Below are positions 46,349 to 57,850 of a DNA stretch of 64,000 nucleotides, one piece after another; positions within the stretch are counted from its first letter, which is position 1, and each line of letters begins with the position of its first letter. The DNA comes from Siphonodentalium dalli (lineage: Eukaryota; Mollusca; Scaphopoda; Gadilida; Siphonodentaliidae): the NCBI GenBank assembly GCA_032622095.1, contig CP136068.1:151555151-151619150 (forward strand), in the 5' to 3' direction. A program made the position numbers and the translations under genes. A model generated the notes under the pieces. It did not search any database, was not told the DNA's origin, and saw only the letters and a list, made by a program, of their open reading frames with translations.

Positions 46349-46473
46349 TTCATACAATGCAAGAACTGCAGGCCTGGCTGGGCTTCAAGGTAGGCCTGAT
46401 CTTGGTGATCGTAAAGTTTAATAGTCGTGTATGATGCGTCGTATGCTCCTGGCCTCGCGTACACGTCAAACAC
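46349..46473 (-). CDS. BBOX/TMLHE-like paralogue 1, exon 7 (Fe-binding H-x-D)
   Basis: 125 bases, phase 0 in, two bases out (AA|A makes Lys). It encodes ASYTTIKLYDHQDQAYL and then PGLQFLHCM. The H-x-D of DHQD supplies two iron ligands. The preceding S-Y-T-T-x-K-L is the family A-Y-T-T/K motif, whose Tyr is part of the substrate pocket in BBOX1. L-H-C-x-K is the conserved core strand. Donor GTAAGTAC, acceptor GTTACAG. This is the strongest single exon match. Confidence 0.96.
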
Positions 46474-47125
46474 CTGTAACCATAATGTGCTTACAAATTT
46501 ACGAATAAGCTAATGTATGTACAAATCAGCAGCGATAACTGCAGCTTGATGTTGGTCCCAGCATGTTATTGGTTCAATGACCGTTGTTATGGTAATATCA
46601 GTATGGAACTATAAACAATCGCACTAAATGTTAACTGACTTTGACAACACTGGCACTATCATGTACATATGATGCTGGACAACCTTCTTTATTGGCAAAT
46701 TGCACATTAGCTCACTGGAATGTACCCAAATTGAGACTACGTGTTCCGATATGAAACGCCTGCATCATAAATTCACCTTCGTGTTCAATATGTCCCCTAA
46801 CTTGTAGTTAATAACTTGCAGTTGCGATATATACATATATATAATAACTTCTAATTTATATCGGTGCAAATATTCCGAGTCATGCAAATGAATTACACTG
46901 TTCGACTGATATAAAAGTCAGCGTCATAATTATAACGGCGACAGGCAATGTTTCGAATGTCCCCAAAATACGGACTGCATGTATATATCATTAACTTGTA
47001 CATGTACATGCTAAATGTATATAATGTTGCGTCCAGTCGATATATCCACGTCATAGATTCTCTGCATGGCGAAACGATTTGGGATAGCATCGGAAGGGGC
47101 CAGGAATCATGTTGTTGTTACTCAC

Positions 47126-47170
47126 TTTCCCGTGGGGATTGTCTTGAAGTGGTCCAATCCTTTCGACAGC
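47126..47170 (-). CDS. BBOX/TMLHE-like paralogue 1, exon 6
   Basis: Fifteen codons, AVERIGPLQDNPHGK, phase 0 at both ends, acceptor CCCACAG and donor GTGAGT. It fits the helix and turn L-x-x-R-I/M-G-x-[IL]-R-x-x-x-x-G-x-x-[FW] before the A-Y-T-T strand. The BBOX1 aromatic residues that box the trimethylammonium group in this region (Tyr, Trp) are not present, which may mean a different substrate. Confidence 0.88.
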
Positions 47171-47379
47171 CTGTGGGAATGAAAACAATCGGTATTATGA
47201 GGGTACGTTAGTACACTGGCAAAGTATATACGGCATTTTTGCATGCATTTTATAATAGAAAACCCTATGGCGCCATAATATGAACGGTGACATATAAAAG
47301 GCATATTTACCACAGCTAAGAACAAGAGAAGTAAATGTTATTTAGTTTCAGTAGAGATTGGTACTACTAACACATTGCC

Positions 47380-47744
47380 TTAACCCTTTACCCAACAGAA
47401 CGGCCCTGTGCCAATGCATTCTCTTATATATGCGAGTCGACCATAGGTCGCCTCGCATATATAAGAGAATGCATTGGCTTAACACATATTAAAGAAAAAA
47501 TGGTAAAAAGTGTTAAAAAAAACTTTTTTTTAGGCCAATGCATTCTCTTATATATGCGAGGCGACCTATGGTCGACTCGCATATATAAGAGAATGCATTG
47601 GCACAGGGCATAACTGTAACTATCACAATGTGCTCAATGAGCCGGTTCCAATGATACCCATATTTCCATGGTTTTATTGAGACAGACCGAAGATAATTTA
47701 GGCTGTTAGGGCGTTTCTGGGCGTTCTGTTGGGTAAAGGGTTAA
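47380..47744 (+). mobile_element. Family A hairpin MITE (copy A6)
   Basis: 365 bases with TTAA at both ends and TTAACCCTTTACCCAACA at the left. The right end is TGTTGGGTAAAGGGTTAA. The spacer between palindromes is shorter, and the right arm lacks the TGAAGCTTTATTTG block seen in A3. Confidence 0.9.
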
Positions 47745-47891
47745 AATACATGTGTGAACACAGTACACTACTGAGTTAATGTTATGTTTATTGTATGTAA
47801 TAGATACCACAAACATTAGTTTGACAGACCTATGCCCCAAAATATGATTATACATCTCAACATACCAGCATTGTAGTCTGTGTTTAGACAA

Positions 47892-48582
47892 TTGATTAAC
47901 AAAAGCTAGTCCTGCTTTCTACTTGGTTTCTGTTTCTGGATATATCATATATAATCTGGTTAAGTATTGGAACTATTTGAACACACTTTCCATCAAATTA
48001 CATTTCACCTTCCCCGTGACTTAGATGTAGGAAAGTTAGTCATTTTTAATCAATCCTTATCATTTTGACTAACACAATTCTAGTCTAATGACCCAGTCAG
48101 TCGCGTTGACTAAACATGTCTCATGTCGTTCTGATTAACATCGCCATTTTCATTATGATAAATTTTCTGCCTTAGTCATTTTGAAAAAGGTAATTAGCAA
48201 GTCATCGTGGGACAAATGTTTGACTAGCCTAAGTTAGTCATATTGACTAACTTCTGATATTCAGTGAGCCTCGATCGCAAAAATCAGCAGATGACATTTG
48301 ATGACCTGATCATTATAACTACAACACCATAAACACAATCCTAGATTATTTGCAGACTAACCGCTTTCTTTGAGAATAATGTCACTCTCAACTACGACCA
48401 GCATGTTATATGAAACGATCTTGCTGGCATCATATATGTTTTGCGGAACAGACATGCAATATTCGTGGATTTCCTGGATGACATGAAGGCGTTTGACAAG
48501 CAGCCTGAGGAAGGACCGTCAACAACTTCATAAACACTTATTACACGTTTGTTCCTTGAATTACAGTATTCCTGCTGTGAGA
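47892..48582. other. Intron 5 sequence, nothing recognised
   Basis: Scattered TTAGTCA words in both orientations (48000-48250) give some self-complementarity, but no element could be defined. Confidence 0.4.
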
Positions 48583-49036
48583 TATATGACCCGCCATATC
48601 AAATCCAGTCGTAAGTCGGGATTTTTTTTACCCTGTGCCAATTCATTCTCTTATATATGCGAGTCGACCATAGGTCGCCTCGCATATATAAGAGAATGCA
48701 TTGGCCTAACAATGTTTTATCATTTTTTTAAAATAAATGTTTCTTACAATTTTTAGGACATAAAATAAAAAACATCCATTACCCTGCAGGGAGCCCCACA
48801 CATAGATAGAAGCATATAGAAGAGTGTCGTCTGCTTATGTTTGTCTGGGGCTCTGTATGGGTGAAATTATAAAATTGTTAAAGAATACAAGAAAAAATTA
48901 TTAAAAATGTAAAATATTGTTAGGCCAATGCATTCTCTTATATATGCGAGGCGACCAATGGTCGACTCGCATATATAAGAGAATGCATTGGCACAGGGTT
49001 AAAAAATCCCGACTTACGACTGGATTTGGTCACATA
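48583..49036 (-). mobile_element. Family B hairpin MITE (copy B3)
   Basis: Left end TA|TATGACCCGCCATATC and right end GATTTGGTCACA|TA, where ten bases of the terminal repeat have been lost. The core is inverted relative to B2. Two facing palindromes are at about 48648-48714 and 48924-48991. Confidence 0.88.
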
Positions 49037-49543
49037 TTCACAAGTCTGTATGACCCACGTGCGTGACACGCATTCCGCTGACGTCACATGATGCAAGTGA
49101 CGTTCGTCTCAACCATGAAACCGGAATTATGAAATAATAGGCTGAATCTCTCGTTCTATCAGTCAGCAGTGGTACTCGTGTCCTATCAATAAAAACATTA
49201 ACAACAAACACATTAAATTCTGAGTATTTAATGACTGCATAACAATAATAAGTTGGAAAAAAGGGACTGGGTACTCCCTTAGTAGTCTGTTTCACTGAAA
49301 TAGATAGACTAGTGCAGCGGCCAAACGCCAAACGTGGTCGGTGCCCATACCCATGGTATCGCTGATCGTCGATTTGACAATAGCCACCACCAATTCCGTT
49401 ATATTTCACAATCATTTTCGTGAATAATATATATTTCTCCTTCAAAACAAGTTGTATTCAACTTCTTCTACCGTGGGTAGGGCTACCTCGAAGACTAGAT
49501 CTCTGTTTAGATTTGGCCGCTGCACTAAGAAAGAACACAACGC

Positions 49544-49595
49544 GTATCTTAATCGAGTATCTTAATCGAGTATCTTAATCGAGTATCTTAATCGA
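49544..49595 (+). repeat. 13-base tandem repeat, four units
   Basis: GTATCTTAATCGA occurs four times in a row without change. Confidence 0.98.
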
Positions 49596-49779
49596 GTATC
49601 TTCTATAGAACCCTGATACTTCCACTAAATCGCGTTAATCGGGATTAGAACCAGCTACGCCATTCATGGAAGTTAACCCTGACATAATGCACTACATCGG
49701 ACCGACTGAGCCACCGGGGTCTACTAAATTCATGTACTGCCTCCGGGAACTGATACATGTATACCACACGGTCTCATAC

Positions 49780-49855
49780 CTTTCTCATCGCCATATCTTC
49801 TGTAGGAACACCCGTCATTAAACTGACACCATAGTCGTTAATCTGTTGCAACCAT
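49780..49855 (-). CDS. BBOX/TMLHE-like paralogue 1, exon 5
   Basis: 76 bases: one base completes an Arg codon, then WLQQINDYGVSLMTGVPTED and AMRK, ending phase 0 at GTATGAG; acceptor TTTCCAG. W-L-x-x-[IL]-x-x-x-G-[IV]-x-[LI]-x-[TN]-G/V matches the start of the catalytic domain in both BBOX1 and TMLHE; G-V-P also fits TMLHE. The frame matches exons 4 and 6. Confidence 0.92.
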
Positions 49856-50090
49856 CTGGAAAATAGAAATATCGTCGGAACTATATTTAGTAACCTATTA
49901 TCTTATTTTGACCAACGAAAGTTTTCAATAATCGTAATTCTTTCGGTATTGATAAGAACAATATAAAGTGATCCAGACAATTTTAATCTTACAACATTAG
50001 AACTAAGATCATGTCATAAATCCTCACTAAATGTCCTTGTGAAAGTGGTATCTCAGCGGAGCGTTGAGGGGTAACTCTACCTGGAGTTTG

Positions 50091-53000
50091 TATGTAGCCA
50101 TGCTCAGGATCGGGAATACTGTACCTATATACACACAGTATACCGCTATATCAAATCCAGTCGTAAGTCGGGATTTTTTTTACCCTGTGCCAATGAATTC
50201 TCTTATATATGCGAGTCGACCATAGGTCGCCTCGCATATATAAGAGAATGCATTGGCCTAACAATGTTTCATCATTTTTTTTAAATAAATGTTTCTTACA
50301 ATTTTTAGGACATAAAATAAAAAACATCCATCACCCTGCAGGGAGCCCCACACATATATAGAAGCACTAGCAGGGTTACCCGGCGTTGCCCAGGTTAATG
50401 CGATGAGAAACCCTCTGTATGCTGTGGATATTTGTTGGGGATAGAGAATGCACTTGCTTAAACGTGTTATACGTTTTCTCATAAATTGTATATTCAAATA
50501 GCATCATAAAACATGATTATTACAGTCATGGGATATAAGTAGTGGCTCACCTTGTCAATTGTCATTCTGTTTGTCGCGATTAATCCGTTCCAACAATAAT
50601 GAAGTATGTATTTATTTACAACTGCGTATACATTAGACGTTATAATTTGATACATGAACATCAGAAACACATTAGTTCGATAAAAGATGATAATATGGTT
50701 TTAAATATTGAGATGTATCAATCAATTTAGTGGGTTGGACTAAGTTCTCGAGGACACCTGGCTATCTCCATGAAGATACAGATGTTTCAATGAAATTTCC
50801 AGGTGCTCCTCTGTTCATGGTGCTATATATTGGCTAAATATTCTCAGTTTAAACGAAATGTTGATGCGCATAAATATTAGCTACATGTGCCAGACACAGA
50901 GCGAGATTTTGAGTTGCTTATGTCAGTCGAGGAGTCTGTTATAAAACCCTTGTCAGATGTGCAGTATTGGGAGGATCCTGAAAAGTCTTATGCTACTAAC
51001 TGCATTTTCTTGTATATCAGAAGAAACTATATTTGACTGCACACTGTGACCACTATTTTTGAACAGGCCTTCCATATCTCTTGACAAATTGTAACTTTTT
51101 GTGGAAACTATTGAATGGAACATACTCAATTTTGTTATAATATATATGCAACCCTCTGACGGTTCGGGGTCTATCAGTTTGCACGAATATATGTATCTCT
51201 TCAATAGAATGATAAATATACGTTTAATGCTTCTTCTATGTATCTCTTTTTGCTAGCTCATTTTGCGAATGCCCTGATTGCTATTCCCATATAAATATGA
51301 CAGTTAAGAAGATATAATTGTTCAAGTGACTTAAGTGGGTCACCATATGTCGGGATTGTGGAATGTGAACGACCAAAACTACTTAAAATGATATAGAGAT
51401 GGCCTGGGTGACTGTATATAACTTATATGTGAATAAATGCGAATAGCAATCTTATCAATGATAGTCCATGTCCGCTCGCCATCCGCGACGCAAACGACAC
51501 CAAATGTGATTTAATTCATGGTATATCATTAGAGAAAAACGTGTATGAATTCGGTGGAAATTGGTGCCAAATAAATTTGTACCACCGTTTGCCTCATTGG
51601 ACATATTTAAACCACTCCCATTCGACTCATGTGTGCATGATATACTGGCGATGATTATATATATGTTTTGTGGTAATCAGCAACTGAACAAATTCTGAGA
51701 ATAGTTATGACCCATATCTCTCACCCAACCGCCAGCAATTTGACGTCTTTAAATCACACGATGATATTCCTCGTATCATAGAGAAGAATAATATATCAAT
51801 TTGGTGGAAATCTGGGCTAAAAATAGTTTATTAATTCAATTGTTGATGCAACGTTGACTCGAACAACGCCATATTTCGAAGGTGATTATGTATTCGTTTG
51901 GTGGAAATCGGCGACAAAACTATTTCACGATATATTTTTTATTTTGCCGACCTCCCTCTTTTCTTCCCCTGACACCAACAGCGTCATTTTAGAATTTTTT
52001 GGCGAGTATACAAATTCGTATCAAATTTAAGGTACCCATATCTCTCACCCATAGGGCACAAACTTGGTCTATCTAAACGACACGATAAGATTCCTCGTAT
52101 CACGGGGAAGAATATGTATCAATCTGGTGGAAATCGGCACTAAACATATAGATATAATTTCTCTCTCATCTCTATACACCACTGACTCGAATGGCCCCAC
52201 TTGTGACATCCTTAAACCACACGATCGCACTCCTGATATCATGGAGATGATTGTTTATAAGTTTGGTGATAATCGGCGACTAAACAATTGTTTTTATCAA
52301 ATTTGGTGCCAATCCACACCCCCATCTCTCAAACAAACAGCACCACTACGGCGTCTTTAAATCACACGATTAGATTCCTCGTATCTTGGATAAGAACGTG
52401 TATCAATTTGGTGGAAATTGGCGCAAAAAAAATTTGCATCAATTTTGGTGCCCCTGTCCCTTTCAATGCAACCCTGACTTGAATGAGGCCACATTTGATA
52501 GATATAAGCAACACCATTAGACTCCATGGGGATGATTTTGTATAAGTGTGGTAGCAATCGGCGACTAAACCAATTATTATCAAATTTAGTGCCCATCCCC
52601 TCCCAATCTCTCAACCAAAAGACAACAATTTGGCGTTGTTAAAGCGCACAATTTGATTCCTTGTATAACGAAGAAGAATATATATCAATTTGGTGGAGAT
52701 CGGCGCTAAAATTAGTTTTTCAATTTTGGTGCCCCTCTCCTCTTCCGTGCATCCCTGACTCGAACGACGCCACTTTTAAACCACACCGTTGGTTTTTTTC
52801 ATATCATGGGGATGATTATATATAAGTTTGGTGGAAATCGGCGACAGAAAAAAAATCGGCCCCACTCCCTTCCGGGCACCCCTGACGCGAACGGCACGAC
52901 TTTTGCCATATTTAAACCACACCATTAGATTCCTCATATCATGGGGATTATTATGTATAAGTTTGGTGGCAATCGGCAAAAAAAAATATTCTGCCCCTCC

Positions 53001-53135
53001 CCCTTTTCTGCCCCTGACAACAACGGCGTCACTTTAGAAAATTCTAACCCCGACCATTATCTTTCTCGTAAAAAGCTACTCCTAGTAGACCCCTTTGGCA
53101 TCATCTAGATGGTCCCCTGTGAATTTATATAGAAC

Positions 53136-53166
<31 letters not shown>

Positions 53167-53420
53167 TTCGCAAATATAGATATAGAAGATATAGAAGAGT
53201 GTCGTCTGCTCATGTTTGTCTGGGGCTCTGTAAGGGTGAAATTATAAAATTGTTAAAGAATACAAGAAAAAATTATTAAAATTGTAAAAAATTGTTAGGC
53301 CAATGCATTCTCTTATATATGCGAGGCGACCTATGGTCGACTCGCATATATAAGAGAATGCATTGGCACATGGTAAAAAAATCCCGACTTACGACTGTAT
53401 TTGATATGGCGGGTCACATA
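50091..53420 (-). mobile_element. Family B element B4 with extended left end, split by a Helitron
   Basis: B sequence runs from about 50141 to 50366 and resumes at 53190-53418. The interruption is Helitron H2. To the left, 50091-50137 is a 47-base sequence starting TATGTAGCCATGC that occurs again, inverted, at 54841-54887 beside B5. The B terminal repeat on that side is degraded (ACCGCTATATC). The right end is normal, GGCGGGTCACA|TA. The core orientation is as in B3. Confidence 0.85.
50367..53189 (-). mobile_element. Non-autonomous Helitron (copy H2)
   Basis: On the minus strand it starts TCTTCTATATCTATATTTG and ends with a stem-loop ACCTGG/CCGGGT, eleven bases and CTAG, inserted between A and T of GAAGCA|TATAGAAG. 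Removing 50367-53189 restores exactly the sequence of other B copies. The interior has no Rep/helicase coding and repeats a roughly 300-base unit (TTGGTGGAAATCGGCG phrases), with (CAGA)n at 53133-53165. Same family as H1. Confidence 0.93.
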
Positions 53421-53940
53421 TTATTTACCATCTACTGATCTATAGCTCCATAATCGGGTACCGTATACGTCCATCGAGCGCATGGCACCAATACGTTATT
53501 TAGAGCACGGGCACAATAGGATGATTATATTGAAGAAGTAATGGAGATATTCAGAAATAAAAAAACAGCAACGGCGTCTTTGGTACATCTTGTTGTGTAT
53601 CTTCAGTCTTGACTAGTACGTTATACTTACCAGAGGTTTGTAATGCCATAAGCATGTCTTATTCTAGTGTCACCCATGACTATGTCAAATAAATTGAAAC
53701 ATATCTGCAAATAATTTCACAGAAAAAATATCTCTGTCTACACTACCGATATTTATCGGCGAGAAATAAAAATAACTGTAAATAAGTGTATCACTCTAAG
53801 TATAGCAGCAATATTGAAAAATAATTTTATCGCTGATCGGAAATACCAAATTTCACAAAACAATGACTTAATTTCAATGAAACGTAAGGACCGCCCCTGC
53901 AATTCAGAACGATTTATGGTCTGAAAATAATTAGTGGCGA
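53421..53940. other. Intron 4 sequence before the Gypsy element
   Basis: No exon recognised. A 5' LTR of the Gypsy element would be expected here, but I could not identify a repeat of the 3' side. Confidence 0.4.
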
Positions 53941-54019
53941 AACAGTATCGTTGAATCTAGTCACTACTCACGACAGAATCAAACGTTTGCTAATCAAACG
54001 ACTGATTTTGGATGTCGAC

Positions 54020-54390
54020 TTGAAACTACTCTGGAGACAGCCGCAGAATGTGGAAGTGTGTATCGTGTAGCGAATGACTTGTTACGGCACAAATTCTTTT
54101 CATCCCTTTGTTCGGAACAGCTGAGAAGCCAAACCCGCCACAAATACGACACCAGATTTGACTTTGATTCGCTTCTTCGAGAGATACGTATAATGGAGAA
54201 GGAGTTGAGTGTTCATTCGTCATCAACTTCATTCTCAACTTTCATTGGGAAGTCTAAAGCTCAGCACCACGTTGTTCAATCTGACTCTGGATCTGATAGA
54301 ATTGATATCCTTGAGAAGAAGATTGACAAGAAACTGGAATCCCTCGAAGCTAGAATGGAAGCAAAGATTGACCAGAAGTTAGATTTGATA
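54020..54390 (+). pseudogene. Gypsy Gag-like N-terminal part
   Basis: The frame carries LLRHKFFSSLCSEQLRSQ, HKYDTRFDFDSLLREIR and a charged coiled-coil stretch (ILEKKIDKKLESLEARMEAK). The F-x-x-x-L/G-L ... K-Y-D-x-x-x-D-F-D-x-L-x-x-x-[IL]-R pattern is that of Gypsy capsid C-terminal regions. The frame continues after the inserted element with KQKLDLILQKLDQP and a Gln/Pro-rich then Arg/Gly-rich segment to about 55190. No zinc knuckle was seen. Confidence 0.65.
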
Positions 54391-54887
54391 TACTTATATT
54401 TTTTTACCCTGTGCCAATGCATTCTCTTATATATGCGAGTCGACCATAGGTCGCCTCGCATATATAAGAGAATGCATTGGCCTAACAATGTTTCATCATT
54501 TTTTTTAAATAAATGTTTCTTACAATTTTTAGGACATAAAATAAAAAACATCCATTACCCTGCAGGGAGCCCCACACATATATAGAAGCATATAGAAGAG
54601 TGTCGTCTGCTCATGTTTGTCTGGGGCTCTGTATGGGTGAAATTATAAATATTTTAAAGAATACAAGAAAAATTTATTAAAATTGTAAAACATTGTTAGG
54701 CCAATGCATTCTCTTATATATGCGAGGCGACCTATGGTCGACTCGCATATATAAGAGAATGTATTGGCACAGGTTAAAAAAAATCCCGACTTACGACTGG
54801 ATTTGATATGGCGGGTCACATATACACATGTGCTGTCCAGTGTGTGTATATAGGTACAGTATTCCCGATCCTGAGCATGGCTACATA
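54391..54887 (-). mobile_element. Family B hairpin MITE (copy B5) with extra terminus
   Basis: Two facing palindromes at about 54415-54483 and 54700-54770, B core in B3 orientation, right end GGCGGGTCACA|TA. About 20 bases later comes the 47-base sequence 54841-54887 ending ...GGCTACATA. The left terminal repeat is missing: gag sequence passes directly into the T-run before ACCCTGTG. TA at the gag junctions is consistent with a TA target. Confidence 0.82.
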
Positions 54888-55264
54888 TTACAGAAGCAGA
54901 AGTTAGATTTGATATTGCAGAAGCTTGATCAACCAACGCCGTACCAGCCTCCGCCGCAGAAGCATTCTCAACCTGACTTTGGTATTGGTCAGCAGAGGCA
55001 GCTTTACTCAACAGTTTGGCCGGGGAAGATGAAACTTTTCTCAATCAAGATACAATGCTGGCCGTGAAAGAGGAAGGTCAACGGGAAGTGGTCGAGGTTC
55101 TCAAAATGGATCAACGCTGGGTGGTCAGATAGGGAATCAACAGCCAAAAGGTTACCCGTCTCTGTTTTTGGCCAGACAGAGGTTGGTAAAATGAAGGGCC
55201 AAAATCTAATTGATCGACTGTTGGAGATTCTAATCGGACAGAAGTTATTCTTCAAGGCGAGCAA

Positions 55265-55590
55265 TGTCTTGCTTTGATCGACAGTGGGTCAATGGTGACA
55301 ACCAATTCTATTGGATGTCTAAATTCACTGTCTGATAAACCAGAGTTATTAAACTAAGATAATATCGGCTTACAACTTTCCATAGCCTATGGATTTACTT
55401 TACCCTACTTGGGTTTCATTGAATGTGTTCTCAAAATACAATTCCTATGTGATTTCCCTATGTCTATTCCAGCACTTGTTGTTCCAGATACCGAGTATAA
55501 CCAAAAAGTTGTCCCATAATAATTGGGACTAATGTTATACGTGTGTACAGTGAACTTACAGTTGGTTATTCAATTAACCCGCCAACAGAA
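55265..55590 (+). pseudogene. Gypsy protease remnant
   Basis: In one frame, ALIDSGSMVTT contains the D-S-G active-site triad of retropepsins. About 85 residues later, a shifted frame gives IIGTNVIRVY, the I-I-G-x-N motif near the end of these proteases. A TAA falls between them at about 55354 and a frame change near 55520. Confidence 0.75.
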
Positions 55591-55959
55591 TGGGATATGG
55601 CGATTAACAGTTCGACATGCTCTGCCATAACAGTCAAGTCAACCAACAAGATGGCTGATGAAATCGAACCATATCAGACAATTACCATACATGGGATAGC
55701 CAGACATGACAGTGGACTTAACACAGACTTTGTTACAGAAAATTATTCCCAGGATGCCAGGTTTACAGTTTGCCCTTGGTTAACTCTATGGCTAACTGTA
55801 GCAGAATACCAGTTCAGCTGTGTGTCGTATCAGCAAAGACTCTAGTTATCCCTCCACATAATTATGACGATTGAACAAGTGAATGAGGTCAAGGTTGTCG
55901 ATTCACTTGTATCGCAGATGGCCATCAGTAGTGCCCCATAACTGAACAGAACAAGTACA

Positions 55960-56640
55960 AAACAGCTTTTTCTGTTGGAAACTTGTGACTTACCAATGTG
56001 AGCGACTCTGCCAAGGATTGCTAAACGGGCCAGTTCCGCAGAATGTCAAGCAGTTACGGCAATTTCTTGGCTTCGCTGTGTGTTACCGACGCTTTGTCAA
56101 AGGTTATTCCGCAATTGCCCAGCCATTAAATCAACTCCTGGATGGTCATTGTACCGAGACCAGGACAGCGGTTAAGAAGAAGAAAGTACTATCATGGATA
56201 TGGACCGACCGCCAACAACTGGCCTGCGACACAATCAACGAAAAGTTATCAGAGCAACCAGTCTAACTTATGCTAATTATGACCTCCCCTTCATTAATCA
56301 CACCGATGCCTCTGGAATCGGTTTGGGGGCTGTCCACTACCAGCTGCAAGATGGCGCTGAGCGTGTGGTCGCATATGCTAGTCGTGAGAAGAAATACCCG
56401 GCTCTTAAGTTGGAATTTCCGTGCTTGAAGTGACAGACTAGTTCCATGATTACCTGTACGGAAACACCTTCAAGGTTGGGACAGACAACAGCCCACTGTG
56501 TTATGGTTTGACTACTGCGAAGTTGGATGCAATAGGTCAGATTGGTCGCTATCTTGACAAATTACAACTTCCAGATCGAGTACTGAGCAGGACGTCTTAA
56601 GGGAGATGCTGATGGTCTGTCGCTGAAGCCAATTATGTAT
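55960..56640 (+). pseudogene. Gypsy RT thumb and RNase H, palm deleted
   Basis: Upstream at about 55950, YKTAFSVG resembles the K-T-A-F motif of RT. A few codons later the sequence is already at NVKQLRQFLGFAVCYRRFVK, the thumb/connection motif. The region between, which should hold the Y-x-D-D catalytic site, is missing. RNase H follows: FINHTDASGIGLGAVHYQLQ with its first Asp, VVAYASREKKYPALKLE, then after shifts GTDNSPLCYGL and RLKGDADGLS. Confidence 0.8.
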
Positions 56641-57015
56641 CCAGATGATACCCAACCAAGCAGCATCTGTGAGTTTATCATTTAACTGGTGGATAGTGTG
56701 TCAGGGGGACGGACGGAACATTCTGTGCATGATTCCATTAATTGAGAGCTCGAGCAGAAGGAGGATAACGTGATAGGTAGAATAATGCATCTGGTGAAGA
56801 AAGACAAACGATTGAGTGAAGAGGAAGTCAAGAAAGGGTCACCTTTGTAAGGATCTTCGGGACTGGAACCAATTAAGTTTGAAGGATGGTGTGTTATTCA
56901 GAGTCCGACGTGGATGAAGCAGTTGTGATGCAGTTGGTTGTCCCTGATGCTTTCCTGTCAAGAGCTATGCAATGAGTCACAACGACGCAGGTTTTCAGGG
57001 TTCAATTAAGTTAAT

Positions 57016-57850
57016 GTGGCTGCAATGCAGATGTTCTACTGGCCTGAAATGGTGCGGGATGCTGAGATATGTGTACAGAACTGTGGAAGGTGCATTCACC
57101 GTAAGATGCCAGTAAGAGTTGCTGCGGAACTTGTTCCGATACAGACGTCGCGACCAATGCAATTGGTCTGTATTGACTTCTTTAGTCTCGGGGTGTTAAA
57201 AGGTGGGTTTGAAAGTGTATTGGTCATTAACGATCATTTCCCCGCTATTCACAGGCCATTCCCTGTAAAAATAAAACCGCTCCTACTACTGCTAAAACGC
57301 TATATGAAAATTTCATTTGTTTTACAGCTTTCCCGAAAGATTACATAGTGACCAAGGAAAGAACTTTGAGAGTAAGGTGATAATGGAGTTGTGCAAGCTA
57401 GCTGGAATTAAGAAGAGCAGGACCACCCCATACCATCCAATGGGGAATGGATCCGTTGAAAGATTCAACCAGACTCTAATTAAACTGCTGGGAACATTAG
57501 AAGAACAGAAGGCAGATTTGAAGAGTTTTGTTGGTCTGATGGTGCATGCAATAACAAAGAGTGAGGCAACTTGATCCTCACCACATTTATTGATGTTTGG
57601 TTGACATCCAAGAATTTCAACCGATGCGCTGTTTACTATTGACAGAGAATGTGGACACTGTCGAGATGATTATGTGACGAAACTGAAGAAACGACTGGAG
57701 TTTGCATGCAATACAGCATTTAGTCGTGTTGATGCCCGGGATGAGAAGGTGCAGGACATGTTTGACAGGAAGATCAGAGTCCATGATTCAAAGATTGAAG
57801 TAGGTGATCGAGTTCTAGTTCGGAGAGTTTGTAAAAGGGAAAGCTAGTCG
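57016..57850 (+). pseudogene. Gypsy integrase, frameshifted
   Basis: The zinc-binding end (YWPEM ... CVQNCGRCIHRKMP) is followed by LVCIDFFSLG with the first catalytic Asp. A frame change near 57320 leads to LHSDQGKNFES with the second Asp and YHPMGNGSVERFNQTL with the Glu. The C-terminal part VRVHDSKIEVGDRVLVRR (read across 57770-57830, approximate) is the G-D-x-V-L-V chromatin-binding-like segment. All three acidic residues are identifiable, but the ORF is broken in at least three places. Confidence 0.8.

Noticed and set aside
49038-49445. Minus-strand ORF of 135 codons
   Set aside because: No recognisable domain or splice context; its start overlaps the end of a MITE.
53421-53480. Possible paralogue 1 exon reading VPDYGAIDQ on the minus strand
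   Set aside because: It has an in-frame stop before the donor, and the segment 59653-59711 fits the family and both flanking phases much better.
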